Source of the DNA: UMGS687 sp964383665 | GTDB lineage: Bacteria; Bacillota; Clostridia; Christensenellales; UBA1242 | Direction of reading: 5' to 3' | Length of the DNA: 64,000 nt | Assembly: GCA_964383665.1 (NCBI GenBank) | Contig: CAYLHO010000001.1 | Span: 248,001-312,000, forward strand | In this document: piece after piece, positions 8,145 to 15,780 of the stretch | Layout: each line of letters begins with the position of its first letter | How positions within the stretch are numbered: the stretch's first letter is position 1 | The notes under the pieces: model-generated | Database searches by the model: none | Told to the model about the DNA's origin: nothing | Seen by the model: only the letters and a program-made list of their open reading frames with translations | Made by a program: the position numbers and the translations under genes

Positions 8145-9341
8145 ATGGATTTATTTAAAAAATGTGAGGATTACACTCGAATTGAAGACCTTAAAGCAAT
8201 CGACTTGTATCCTTATTTCCACAAACTTACAAGCGGGCAAGACACAGTTGTCCAAATGGAAGGGAAAAGAACAATTATGATTGGGTCGAACAACTATCTT
8301 GGCTTAACTTCTCACCCAGAAGTTATTAAAGCTGGTGTTGAAGCCCTTGAAAAATATGGAACGGGCTGCTCTGGATCGAGATTCTTAAATGGAACTCTCG
8401 ACACCCACGTTATGCTTGAAAAAGAACTTGCAGAGTTCTTACATAAAGAAGCATGCGTAACTTTCTCAACAGGTTTCCAAAGCAATCTTGGAATTATAAG
8501 CTGCATTGCTGGAAGAAACGATGTTATAATTTCCGATAAGGAAAATCACGCAAGCATATACGACGGCTGCAAACTTTCTTTTGCACGTCTTTTAAGATAT
8601 GAACATAACGACATGGAAGACCTTGAACGTCAACTTGCGTCTGTTGGCGATGACAAAGGAATTTTGATTGTGACCGACGGCGTTTTCTCGATGAGCGGCG
8701 AAATTTGCAAACTTCCAGAAATTGTTAAACTTGCAAAGAAATATGGCGCAAGAGTTATGGTTGACGACGCCCACGGGCTTGGAGTTATTGGCGAAGGCGG
8801 AAGAGGAACAGCCTCCCATTTTGGGCTTGAGAACGAAGTTGACATTATTATGGGAACATTCAGCAAATCTCTTGCTTCTCTTGGTGGCTACTGCGCATGT
8901 TCAGAGCGTGTTGCTAACTTCATTCGCCATAATTCCCGCCCTTTCATTTTCAGTGCAAGCATAACCCCAGCAAGTGTTGCATGCGCAAGAAAATCGCTTG
9001 AAATTTTGAAGCGTGAGCCTGAAAGAGTTAAAAATCTTGAAGAAAACGGAAATTATTTCCGCGAAGGATTGACCAAACGCGGTGTTAAATTTATTCCGGG
9101 AAATGCTCCTATTGTTGCAATTTGGACATACACCGACGAAAACTCGTTTAAAGCATGCAAAATGCTTTTAGAAAGAGGCGTTTATGTTAACCCGGTAATT
9201 TCTCCAGCTGTTCCTGTTGGACAAAGCATTTTGAGAACATCTTTCACAGCAACCCACACAAAACAACAACTTGACGAAGCATTAGACGCAATTGAAATTG
9301 TTATTAAAGAACTTTTGAAAGATGATAAAGAACATCAATAG
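8145..9341 (+). CDS. Serine palmitoyltransferase-like alpha-oxoamine synthase
   Basis: PLP enzyme joining an amino acid and an acyl-thioester with loss of CO2, 398 residues. Schiff-base lysine K241 lies in GTFSKSLAS; H135 (NHASIYDG) stacks on PLP and D207 is in VDDAHG. The TFSKS lysine context, YGTGCSGSRFLNGTLDTH and FSTGFQSNLGIIS resemble serine palmitoyltransferase. 2-amino-3-ketobutyrate CoA ligase usually has TLGKALGG and biotin-pathway KAPA synthase GxFGKALG. If SPT, it would start sphingolipid or capnine-type lipid synthesis. No reductase or other lipid gene is adjacent; the gene is monocistronic with a strong promoter and ribosome site. Family is certain, substrate inferred. Confidence 0.75.
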   Translation: MDLFKKCEDYTRIEDLKAIDLYPYFHKLTSGQDTVVQMEGKRTIMIGSNNYLGLTSHPEVIKAGVEALEKYGTGCSGSRFLNGTLDTHVMLEKELAEFLHKEACVTFSTGFQSNLGIISCIAGRNDVIISDKENHASIYDGCKLSFARLLRYEHNDMEDLERQLASVGDDKGILIVTDGVFSMSGEICKLPEIVKLAKKYGARVMVDDAHGLGVIGEGGRGTASHFGLENEVDIIMGTFSKSLASLGGYCACSERVANFIRHNSRPFIFSASITPASVACARKSLEILKREPERVKNLEENGNYFREGLTKRGVKFIPGNAPIVAIWTYTDENSFKACKMLLERGVYVNPVISPAVPVGQSILRTSFTATHTKQQLDEALDAIEIVIKELLKDDKEHQ

Positions 9342-9347
9342 AACTTG

Positions 9348-9398
9348 GTTAAAATAAACAAACAACGAAAAGTTCTGTTATTAGTTAAAATAAACAAA
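9348..9398. repeat. 15-base direct repeat, 36-base period
   Basis: GTTAAAATAAACAAA occurs at 9348-9362 and again at 9384-9398, each flanked by GAACTT/AGTTCT-like bases. It looks like a small tandem duplication just before the terminator. Confidence 0.5.
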
Positions 9399-9428
9399 AA
9401 AAGAACCTTGATTAAGGTTCTTTATTTT
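9398..9428. terminator. Bidirectional terminator
   Basis: AAGAACCTT-GATT-AAGGTTCTT with A-rich and T-rich flanks. It ends the SPT-like gene on the plus strand and the ankyrin-like gene on the minus strand, whose stop lies in the 3' flank. Confidence 0.75.
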
Positions 9429-9919
9429 TCTATGTCATTTTTTGTTGGTTTGTTCGAATAAACCGAATTAACTACCTCTCTTAAATCGTTTAAACAATCG
9501 TGAAATTCAGGGTTTTTACGATATTTTTCAAGTGGCATTTTTGCATTTTTTGTAATGAGAAGTTTGCAGATTTCCTTCGATTTTAAGTCCAAAAATGGAC
9601 TTTTCCCATAGGTAATTCTTGGCAAAACACACGCTGCAAGTTCAAGCGGAGAAACAACAATTTCTGGATTTTTTGCATTCTCCCCCAAAAACACTTTCGT
9701 TGTTTTGTTAACGTTAATGTCTTTGCGAGTGCAAAGATGTTTGCACGCAGGAACATTTTTTAGCCAAATTGCTGTTCCAAGAAGAGTTTCGCCAAATTCG
9801 TTCTCCTCGTTAATGTCGAAATTTCCATCTCGAATTGATCTTTTAAGTTCATTCAAATCGTTATTATGAATTGCCCAAAAAGCATCATTAATTGTTGGAA
9901 TCAACTCTAACTTATCCAT
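9422..9919 (-). CDS. Ankyrin-repeat-like protein, 165 aa
   Basis: Soluble helical protein. About residues 13-60 fit a degenerate ankyrin repeat (AFWAIHNNDLNELKRSIRDG followed by a FGETLLGTAIW unit), and a second weaker unit follows (VSPLELAACV). Ankyrin repeats bind proteins; no partner is evident. The start is set at the ATG at 9919, which has AAGGAAGG at good spacing; a TTG at 9943 overlaps the end of the preceding gene. It follows fakA by 16 bases and so is probably the last gene of the yloU-fakA transcript. The association looks lineage-specific. Confidence 0.65.
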   Translation of the reverse strand: MDKLELIPTINDAFWAIHNNDLNELKRSIRDGNFDINEENEFGETLLGTAIWLKNVPACKHLCTRKDINVNKTTKVFLGENAKNPEIVVSPLELAACVLPRITYGKSPFLDLKSKEICKLLITKNAKMPLEKYRKNPEFHDCLNDLREVVNSVYSNKPTKNDIEK

Positions 9920-9935
9920 TTTTCCTTCCTTTAAA

Positions 9936-11570
9936 CTATTCAACAGAAATTATATAGTAATAAACTGGTTGTCCGCCATAAATTGCGGTAACTTCGCATT
10001 CTGGGTGCAATTCTTCAAGAGAGGCTCTCAATTTTTCAGCATCTGCTTCGTTGATGTCTTCTCCATAGAACAAAGTTATGTTAACGCTGTCGTCTGTTAG
10101 CAATTTTTCAACCAAATCTTCAGTTGTTTTTTGAACATCAGAGCCTTTTGCCAAAATTGCTTTGTCGTCAAGACCAATAATTTCGCCAACAGAAAGGTCG
10201 AATCCGTCAACATGGGTTGCACGAACAGCATATGTCACGCTTCCTGCCTTAACACATTCAATTGCGGTTGTCATTGCGTCCATGTTTTCCTCAACGCTTC
10301 CTTCTGGATTAAACGCAAGAGAGGCTGCAATTCCTTCTGGAACATTTCGGGTTGGAATAACGTGCAAGTTTCTGTCGGTTAATGCTTTTGCCTGCTCTGC
10401 TGCCAAAATGATGTTTTTGTTATTTGGGAAAACAAAAACGTTTTCTGCTTGAACTTTTGCTGCTGCATTTGCAATATCTGCAGCGCTTGGGTTCATTGTT
10501 TGCCCGCCGGCAATAATTTGGTCAACTGTTAAATCTGTGAACAAGTTTGCAAGCCCATCGCCAGGAGCAACTGCAACCATTCCATTTGGTTTAAGCTCCT
10601 CAACCTTTTTCATGTTCTTTTTAAGTTCACGATTTTGTTCGCGCATGTTTTCAATTTTAATGTTCCAAATTTCGCCAAGTTCAAGAGCATATCCAAGCGC
10701 ACGATTTGGATTGTTGGTGTGAACGTGAACCTTAACAAGGCTTAAATCGCCAATGCAAAGAACAGAATCACCAATTTCCATAAGTTTTTCGCGTAGTTTA
10801 TCGATATCGGCTTCGGTTGTTTTCTTGAGCATGTGAATGATCATAAACTCTGTGCAATAGCCAAATTCAATTTCAGCAAGGTTGTTAATGTCGGCAATAA
10901 CATCGTCAACCGATTGAACAGGTTTTGCATCGTCGAAATTAAACGTTAATGTTTCGTCGCCACAAAGCGCTTTATAGTAACCCGTGAAAAGAACAATAAG
11001 TCCGCGTCCGCCGGCGTCAACAACGCCTGCCTTTTTCAAAACTGGAAGCATTTCAGGAGTTTGTTGGAGAATTTCCTCGCCTTTGTCAAGAACAATCTCA
11101 AAAAACTCCTCAAAATCTGGGTGTTTTTTTGCTGCGTCAATTGCTGCTTCAGCCATTGTTCGAATAACAGTTAAAATTGTTCCTTCTTTTGGCTTGGTTA
11201 CGGCTTTATAGGCAACATTAGCCCCTTCTTGAATTGCTTTCGCGAAGTCTTTTGTTGTAACTTCTTGCTTTTGACCAAGAACCGATGTTAACCCTTTCAA
11301 AATTTGAGATGTTATAACGCCGCTGTTTCCTCTTGCCCCACGAAGCGCTCCCTTTGCATATGCTTCGCAAAGAGAATCCATGCTGTTGTTAATGCAATTG
11401 TTAACCTCAGTTGTTGCGTTCTTGATTGTTAAAAACATGTTTGTTCCCGTGTCGCCATCTGGAACTGGGAAGACGTTTAAAGCGTCAACAAGTTTTTTAT
11501 TTTGTTCAAGCAAGCTTGCGCCTGCAATAATCATTTTTCTAAAAATTGATCCATTAATTGTTTTTTGCAT
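9936..11570 (-). CDS. fakA: DAK-family kinase YloV/FakA-like (fatty acid kinase catalytic subunit)
   Basis: 544 residues. The N-terminal DhaL-type ATP-binding domain (about 1-200) has the Mg-binding motif PVPDGDTGTN near residue 37 and ARGNSGVI near 87. The middle and C-terminal DegV-like part contains VAPGDGLANLF and VFPNNKNII. In Firmicutes, FakA phosphorylates fatty acids presented by a FakB (DegV-type) subunit, feeding exogenous lipids into phospholipid synthesis; no FakB is in this window. It follows yloU by 18 bases, the same pair as in B. subtilis beside rpmB. The start ATG is at 11570. Confidence 0.9.
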   Translation of the reverse strand: MQKTINGSIFRKMIIAGASLLEQNKKLVDALNVFPVPDGDTGTNMFLTIKNATTEVNNCINNSMDSLCEAYAKGALRGARGNSGVITSQILKGLTSVLGQKQEVTTKDFAKAIQEGANVAYKAVTKPKEGTILTVIRTMAEAAIDAAKKHPDFEEFFEIVLDKGEEILQQTPEMLPVLKKAGVVDAGGRGLIVLFTGYYKALCGDETLTFNFDDAKPVQSVDDVIADINNLAEIEFGYCTEFMIIHMLKKTTEADIDKLREKLMEIGDSVLCIGDLSLVKVHVHTNNPNRALGYALELGEIWNIKIENMREQNRELKKNMKKVEELKPNGMVAVAPGDGLANLFTDLTVDQIIAGGQTMNPSAADIANAAAKVQAENVFVFPNNKNIILAAEQAKALTDRNLHVIPTRNVPEGIAASLAFNPEGSVEENMDAMTTAIECVKAGSVTYAVRATHVDGFDLSVGEIIGLDDKAILAKGSDVQKTTEDLVEKLLTDDSVNITLFYGEDINEADAEKLRASLEELHPECEVTAIYGGQPVYYYIISVE

Positions 11571-11588
11571 ATATTTTTTCCACCTATA

Positions 11589-11939
11589 CTAAACACGAAC
11601 ACCAACAACGTGAACATTAACTGTGTCAACGATCATGCCCGTGAATTTTTCAACACTATATTTGACAGCGCTCTTCAAACTTTCGGCAACTGCGCTAACA
11701 GAAACACCATATTTTAAAATGCAAAAAATGTCGATAAAAATTCTGTTATCAACATTAGAAATTTTAACACCTTTTGAATATTGTTGTTTCTTAAAAAGTT
11801 CTGTGAAATTATCTTTAAGCGAGTTAGCAACAAGGTCAACAACGCCATAGCAATCAAGCGCTGCATAACCTGCAACGATTGCAATACTCTCATCAGAAAT
11901 TGTTATTTTTCCATAATAGTTTTTTGTGTCGACCGTCAT
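11589..11939 (-). CDS. yloU: Asp23/YloU-family protein
   Basis: 116 residues covering one Asp23 domain (GKITISDESIAIVAGYAALDCYGVVDL, then IDIFCILKYGVSV and a C-terminal VNVHVVGV strand). The family is linked to envelope stress and lipid homeostasis in Gram-positive bacteria, often membrane-associated through AmaP, which is not seen here. It is first gene of yloU-fakA and divergent from rpmB, conserved synteny. The ribosome site is weak (AAGGAT, 14 bases before the ATG). Confidence 0.9.
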   Translation of the reverse strand: MTVDTKNYYGKITISDESIAIVAGYAALDCYGVVDLVANSLKDNFTELFKKQQYSKGVKISNVDNRIFIDIFCILKYGVSVSAVAESLKSAVKYSVEKFTGMIVDTVNVHVVGVRV

Positions 11940-11965
11940 TTAATTTTAAATCCTTAAGTAAGCAC

Positions 11966-11994
11966 ACTATCTTACGATAATAACTATACACCAA
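11966..11994 (-). promoter_or_regulatory. yloU promoter
   Basis: Minus strand TTGGTG, 17-base spacer, GATAGT, about 26 bases before the yloU ATG. The remaining bases to 12135 hold no gene. Confidence 0.55.
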
Positions 11995-12135
11995 TATTTC
12001 ATTTTATGCAACAATTTTCACGCAAATTTACTCAGATTGGCAATATGATATGCAAAAAATATACCCTTTTTGTGATATAAATTTTCATAAAAACGCATAA
12101 CTTTAAGACAAAACAAAAAATAATTAAAAATTTGC

Positions 12136-12164
12136 TTGCCTTTTTGTTAAATCTATGTTAAACT
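12136..12164 (+). promoter_or_regulatory. rpmB promoter
   Basis: TTGCCT (12136-12141), 17-base spacer, TAAACT (12159-12164), then ribosome site TGGAGGAA before the ATG at 12205. Confidence 0.7.
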
Positions 12165-12204
12165 TACGCAGTTAATTTAAGAAAAAAATAACTGGAGGAA
12201 ATCT

Positions 12205-12387
12205 ATGAGCAAAGTTTGTGAAATTTGTGGAAGAGGAAAAATGAGCGGCAAAAATGTTAGCCACAGCAACAGAAAATCAAACAGAACTTGGGATCTTAAT
12301 CTTCAACAAACAACAGTTGAAGTTGACGGAAAAGAAAAAACTGTTAGAGCTTGCACAAAATGTATTAAAACACAAAAAAAGGCTTAA
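12205..12387 (+). CDS. rpmB: Ribosomal protein bL28, zinc-ribbon form
   Basis: 60-residue component of the 50S subunit. The zinc ribbon form is shown by C5-x2-C8 and C50-x2-C53. The core NVSHSNRKSNRTWDLNLQ is the L28 signature. Zinc-binding and zinc-free paralogues exist in many Firmicutes, the latter induced on zinc starvation; only the Zn form is seen here. Divergent from yloU-fakA as in B. subtilis. Confidence 0.97.
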   Translation: MSKVCEICGRGKMSGKNVSHSNRKSNRTWDLNLQQTTVEVDGKEKTVRACTKCIKTQKKA

Positions 12388-12403
12388 TTTAAAGCCTTTT
12401 TTA
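12374..12403 (+). terminator. rpmB terminator
   Basis: AAAAGGCTT/AAGCCTTTT hairpin containing the rpmB stop codon, followed by TTTTTTA. Confidence 0.8.
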
Positions 12404-12410
12404 TTATTTA

Positions 12411-12436
12411 AAAGCCGCATTTATTGCGGCTTTTTC
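12411..12436. terminator. Second, bidirectional terminator between rpmB and alaS
   Basis: AAAGCCGCA-TTTAT-TGCGGCTTT with five T on the plus side and a T-rich tail on the minus side. It serves as backup for rpmB and as end of alaS. Confidence 0.75.
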
Positions 12437-12437
12437 C

Positions 12438-14231
12438 TTATTCTATTATTGCTTTAATTCTTCTGACACCTGCCGAACTACTTTCCTCTTTAACAATTTT
12501 AAAATGTCCAAGGTCTTTCGTGTTCTTTGCGTGAGGCCCTCCGCACATTTCTTTGCTAACAGTTCCAATTGTGTAAACTTTAACAATCTCGCCATATTTA
12601 TTCTCAAAGATTCCTGTTGCTCCGCTTTCACGCGCTTTTTCAATTGGCATTTCCTCGCAAACAACTGGGATTGCCTCCTCTATATGGCTGTTAACTTCGT
12701 TTTCAAGCGCTGTTATCTCCTCTTGGGTCAACTTTCTGTCGAAGTTAAAATCAAAGCGCAAACGCTCTGGAATTATGTTTGAACCGCATTGATGGATTCC
12801 CCCGCCAAGAACTTTGTTAAGCGCAGCCAAAAGAAGATGGGTTGCAGTGTGGAGTTTTGCATTTTGTTCCGACGAATCTGAAAGTCCTCCCTTAAACGTT
12901 CCAGCGCTTGCACGGCTTTTTTCTTGATGCTCCTCAAAAGCTTTCTTAAAGCCTTCTTGATCAACAGTGAAACCGTTTTCAGCCGCAAGTTCTGTTGTAA
13001 GTTCAATTGGGAAACCAAAAGTGTCGAAAAGACGGAATGCTTTGTTCCCTGCAATTTGTTTAACGTCTGGGGCAAATTTAATCAAATTTGAAATGAGTTT
13101 ATCGAACTCTTTAATCCCTTGTTCAAGAGTTTTTTCAAACTTGTTTGCTTCCTTTTCAAGTTCTTGCAAAATGTATTCGCGTTTTGTAACCAAATTTGGA
13201 TATGCTTCATTATAAACTTCGTCGATAAAAACCTTTGCAACATCTTGCATAAGCGAAACAGGCGCGTTAAGTTGCTTGATATATCTTATGGCTCTTCTAA
13301 TGAGTCTTCGAAGGATATAGCCCGGGCCAACATTGCTTGGAACAATTCCCTTTTCATCGCCCATAAGCATAATGCTTGTTCTTGTGTGGTCGCAAATTAT
13401 TCGCATTGCACGAGTGTTTTTTTCATCTTCGCCATATTTAATGTTTGCAACTTCCTCAATTTTTTTGATTGCAGACGAAAAGAGGTCGGTTTGATAGCAA
13501 TCGGTTATCCCGTTCAAAAGCGCAAGATTTCGTTCAAAGCCAAAGCCTGTGTCAACATTTTTTTGCGAAAGTTCGCGATATTTTCCCTCGCCAAGTTGTT
13601 GATATTGCATGAAAACATCGTTGCCAATTTCAACATATCTTCCACACTTACAGTTAATGTCGCAATTTGGGCAACATTTGTTGTCATGTTTTGGATAGAA
13701 CCATTCATTATCTGGTCCACAAGGAGTTCCAGTTGTTCCCTCCAAATTCCACCAGTTTTCGTCCAAGAAGAAAATGTTTTCTTTTTTAACTCCAACTTCT
13801 TCCAAAAATTTTGCGGTTTCATCGTCCCTTGGAATTCCATGTCCGCCAGCAAAAACTGTTGCACAAATTTTGTCTTTGTCAAGCCCAAATTCCTTTGTTA
13901 AAAGTTCAAATGTCCAAGCGGTTTTTTCTTTTTTGAAATAATCGCCAATACTCCAATTCCCCATCATTTCAAAGAATGAAAAATGGGTTTCATCGCCAAT
14001 TTCTTCAATATCGTTAACTCGAACGCAGCCTTGAACGTTGCAAAGTCTTTTCCCAAGTTCATGCTCCTTTTTCCCAAGAAGATACGGCATTAAAGGTTGC
14101 ATTCCAGCAACATTAAACATAACTCCAGTTTCGCCGTTTCCAATTAATGAAACAGCGCCAATGTTTTTATGCCCTTTGCTCTCATAAAATCTCAACCATT
14201 TTTCTCTTAATTCTTTTCCTGATATTTTCAT
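12438..14231 (-). CDS. alaS: Alanyl-tRNA synthetase, short form without DHHA1/C-Ala
   Basis: Charges tRNA-Ala. The class II catalytic core has MFNVAGMQPLMPYL, RVNDIEEIGD and THFSFFEMMGNWS; the GYILRRLIRRAIRYI tRNA-recognition region is at about 304-318. The editing domain is present with zinc ligands H461, H465, C563 and H567. The protein ends at 597 residues directly after the editing domain, whereas typical bacterial enzymes reach about 870. An uncommon Cys cluster (C186, C187, C190, C194, C196) sits in a catalytic-domain insert, next to GTPCGPDNE instead of the usual GPCGPCSE. Similar short forms are known in some archaea-like, CPR and gut Clostridia enzymes. The ribosome site GAGGAAA precedes the ATG. 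No T-box leader is visible. Confidence 0.93.
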   Translation of the reverse strand: MKISGKELREKWLRFYESKGHKNIGAVSLIGNGETGVMFNVAGMQPLMPYLLGKKEHELGKRLCNVQGCVRVNDIEEIGDETHFSFFEMMGNWSIGDYFKKEKTAWTFELLTKEFGLDKDKICATVFAGGHGIPRDDETAKFLEEVGVKKENIFFLDENWWNLEGTTGTPCGPDNEWFYPKHDNKCCPNCDINCKCGRYVEIGNDVFMQYQQLGEGKYRELSQKNVDTGFGFERNLALLNGITDCYQTDLFSSAIKKIEEVANIKYGEDEKNTRAMRIICDHTRTSIMLMGDEKGIVPSNVGPGYILRRLIRRAIRYIKQLNAPVSLMQDVAKVFIDEVYNEAYPNLVTKREYILQELEKEANKFEKTLEQGIKEFDKLISNLIKFAPDVKQIAGNKAFRLFDTFGFPIELTTELAAENGFTVDQEGFKKAFEEHQEKSRASAGTFKGGLSDSSEQNAKLHTATHLLLAALNKVLGGGIHQCGSNIIPERLRFDFNFDRKLTQEEITALENEVNSHIEEAIPVVCEEMPIEKARESGATGIFENKYGEIVKVYTIGTVSKEMCGGPHAKNTKDLGHFKIVKEESSSAGVRRIKAIIE

Positions 14232-14258
14232 ATTTTTCCTCTTATTTTTGTGTTAATA

Positions 14259-14969
14259 TTAAAACATTTTTGTTTTTCTTGTTAAGAAAGTCCACCATAA
14301 AATTGACCGCAAAAAATCTCCAACATATGTTAAAAGCGCAGCATGCAAAAGGTCTTCTGCCATTTCAAGTTCATCTTCGTCGAGCGCTTGAGTTCTTTTA
14401 ATTATTTCAATTCCACGCTTTGAAGCGTCCTTTTCAAGTGGAACGCTTGAAAGTTTTAAGGCAACAGCCAAAAGGAATATCAAAATTGATGCACCCAAAA
14501 ACGCAAATCCAATTGCAGGAACGTCTTGGAAAACCAGCAAGAAGAAAATTCCAAGAACGGCAAGCGGAAACATGAAATAGCCAAGGACTTTGATTGTTCG
14601 TGTTAGCGATTTATTAAGCCTAAGTTTTTTTGAGCAAGATAAATCTTGACTTGCATGACCAAATTCATGGGCAACAACTGTTAGGGCGGCAACGCTTGCA
14701 ACATCGCAAGTTGCTTCGGAAAGAACAACCATTTTGGATTTTGAGCTGTAGCCATCGTTTAAATAGCCTTTTGTTCTTCCAACTTGAATTTGGCTTCCAA
14801 AAAGCGTGTTGGTTAAATGGAGAGCAAACTGACCGCCGGTTATTTTTTTGTTGCAAGGAACATGGTTATATTTTTCGAACGTGTCTTGAAGTTGCGCGTT
14901 TGCATAGGTTGCAATTCCAAGCGCAATTGCCAAAAAAACAACAAAGATTCCAAGGACAATCCAAATCAT
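14259..14969 (-). CDS. yugP: YugP-family membrane zinc metalloprotease
   Basis: 236 residues from the ATG at 14969. Membrane segments lie at about 3-22, 131-152 and 155-180. HEFGH (H101, E102, H105) is the gluzincin-type zinc site, in the cytoplasm-facing loop of this DUF/Peptidase_M family; SEATCDVASVAALTVVAHE is a family signature. Substrate unknown. A longer frame begins at 15005, but a TATAAT box overlaps it; that promoter places the transcript start at or next to the ATG at 14969, which also fits the hydrophobic N-terminus. No ribosome site: probably leaderless. It is 27 bases upstream of alaS and may be co-transcribed with it. Confidence 0.85.
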   Translation of the reverse strand: MIWIVLGIFVVFLAIALGIATYANAQLQDTFEKYNHVPCNKKITGGQFALHLTNTLFGSQIQVGRTKGYLNDGYSSKSKMVVLSEATCDVASVAALTVVAHEFGHASQDLSCSKKLRLNKSLTRTIKVLGYFMFPLAVLGIFFLLVFQDVPAIGFAFLGASILIFLLAVALKLSSVPLEKDASKRGIEIIKRTQALDEDELEMAEDLLHAALLTYVGDFLRSILWWTFLTRKTKMF

Positions 14970-14976
14970 AGAAAAC

Positions 14977-15005
14977 ATTATACGCTTTAACAGAATAAAA
15001 AACAA
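14977..15005 (-). promoter_or_regulatory. Leaderless promoter of yugP
   Basis: Minus strand TTGTTT, 17-base spacer, TATAAT, 7 bases, ATG. The -35 box lies in the T-tract of the preceding trxA terminator. Confidence 0.75.
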
Positions 15006-15028
15006 GCAATTTTTTTGCTTGTTAATTT
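15000..15028 (-). terminator. trxA terminator overlapping the yugP promoter
   Basis: Minus strand AACAAGCAA-AAAAA-TTGCTTGTTTTTT; the tail T-run contributes the yugP -35 box. Confidence 0.75.
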
Positions 15029-15048
15029 TTTGTTTTGTCAGTTAAATT

Positions 15049-15363
15049 TTAATCAATATAACTTCTAACCGCTTCTTCAATTTGATTTTTCTGACGCAAA
15101 CCAACAATTTTCTCCTGCTCTTCGCCGTCTTTGAATATTATCATTGTTGGAACGCTCATAATTCCATATTTTTTTGCAATGTCATAACTTTCGTCAACAT
15201 CGACCTTAACAATGTTGAAATCGCCTTTTGAATCCTCTTCAACTTTTTCCAAAATTGGAGAAAGCATTTTGCATGGCCCACACCATGTTGCAAAGAAATC
15301 AACAATTGTTGGTTTGCTTTCCGAAATTATTTTATCAAATTCAACGCTTTGAATAACTTTCAT
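15049..15363 (-). CDS. trxA: Thioredoxin
   Basis: 104 residues, single thioredoxin fold. The redox motif is ATWCGPCKM with C28 and C31, the cis-proline is in MSVPTMIIF (about P73), and VDFFAT is the first core strand. It reduces disulfides in the cytoplasm. The ribosome site GGAGGAGAA directly precedes the ATG. It follows the RseC-like gene by 12 bases and is probably co-transcribed with it, ending at the terminator at 15000-15028. Confidence 0.96.
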   Translation of the reverse strand: MKVIQSVEFDKIISESKPTIVDFFATWCGPCKMLSPILEKVEEDSKGDFNIVKVDVDESYDIAKKYGIMSVPTMIIFKDGEEQEKIVGLRQKNQIEEAVRSYID

Positions 15364-15375
15364 ATTTCTCCTCCA

Positions 15376-15738
15376 TTATTTTCTTACAATAAACCTGTTT
15401 TCAGGCAACTTTTTAAGCCAAAGTCTAGCGCAAAAAACACAAAGAATTCCCGCCAAACTAACGCCAAGAGTTACGAGATAGTGAACAAGGCTGCTTTTGA
15501 AAAAGAAACCGAATCCAAACGCAAAAGCAAACGCAAAAAGCGGAATTAGATATATAAAAATTTCAAGAATTTTTGGAACATATGCAACTTTAAAAAGAGA
15601 AACACGTTCCCCTTTCTCAAGTTTTTGCGCTGTTTTTGCAACAATTTTTTCCTCGCCTGCTTGAACCAAAGCGGTCTTTTCTCCCGCCTCCAAAATCAAA
15701 CAGTTTTCAAAAATTGGTGTTTCAACTTTCTTTTTCAT
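15376..15738 (-). CDS. RseC/MucC (SoxR-reducing)-like membrane protein, 120 aa
   Basis: The N-terminal soluble part (about 1-55) has beta-rich AGEKTALVQAGEE and LEKGERVSLFKVAYVPK. Two closely spaced transmembrane helices follow (about 57-78 and 85-105), then a basic tail. This layout matches the RseC/MucC family (PF04246), which in clostridia often occurs near Rnf or redox genes. The cysteine cluster expected near residues 20-40 of many members is absent. Leaderless start predicted: TAAAAT lies 7 bases before the ATG. Its position upstream of trxA hints at a redox-related role, but this is inference. Confidence 0.6.
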   Translation of the reverse strand: MKKKVETPIFENCLILEAGEKTALVQAGEEKIVAKTAQKLEKGERVSLFKVAYVPKILEIFIYLIPLFAFAFAFGFGFFFKSSLVHYLVTLGVSLAGILCVFCARLWLKKLPENRFIVRK

Positions 15739-15745
15739 ATGTATT

Positions 15746-15774
15746 ATTTTAACACTTTATCGTGTTTTTAACAA
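15746..15774 (-). promoter_or_regulatory. Leaderless promoter of the RseC-like gene
   Basis: Minus strand TTGTTA, 17-base spacer, TAAAAT, 7 bases, ATG at 15738; no ribosome site between. Confidence 0.7.
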
Positions 15775-15780
15775 ACAAAA

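Noticed and set aside
8145..9341. Threonine-degradation KBL or biotin-pathway BioF
   Set aside because: The PLP-lysine context TFSKSLAS and flanking motifs differ from KBL (TLGKALGG) and BioF; no tdh or bio genes adjoin. Kept as SPT-like with caution.
13119..13901. 260-codon open frame on the plus strand
   Set aside because: It is antisense to the conserved catalytic core of alaS, Phe/Cys/Asn-rich without a ribosome site; a shadow of alaS codon bias.
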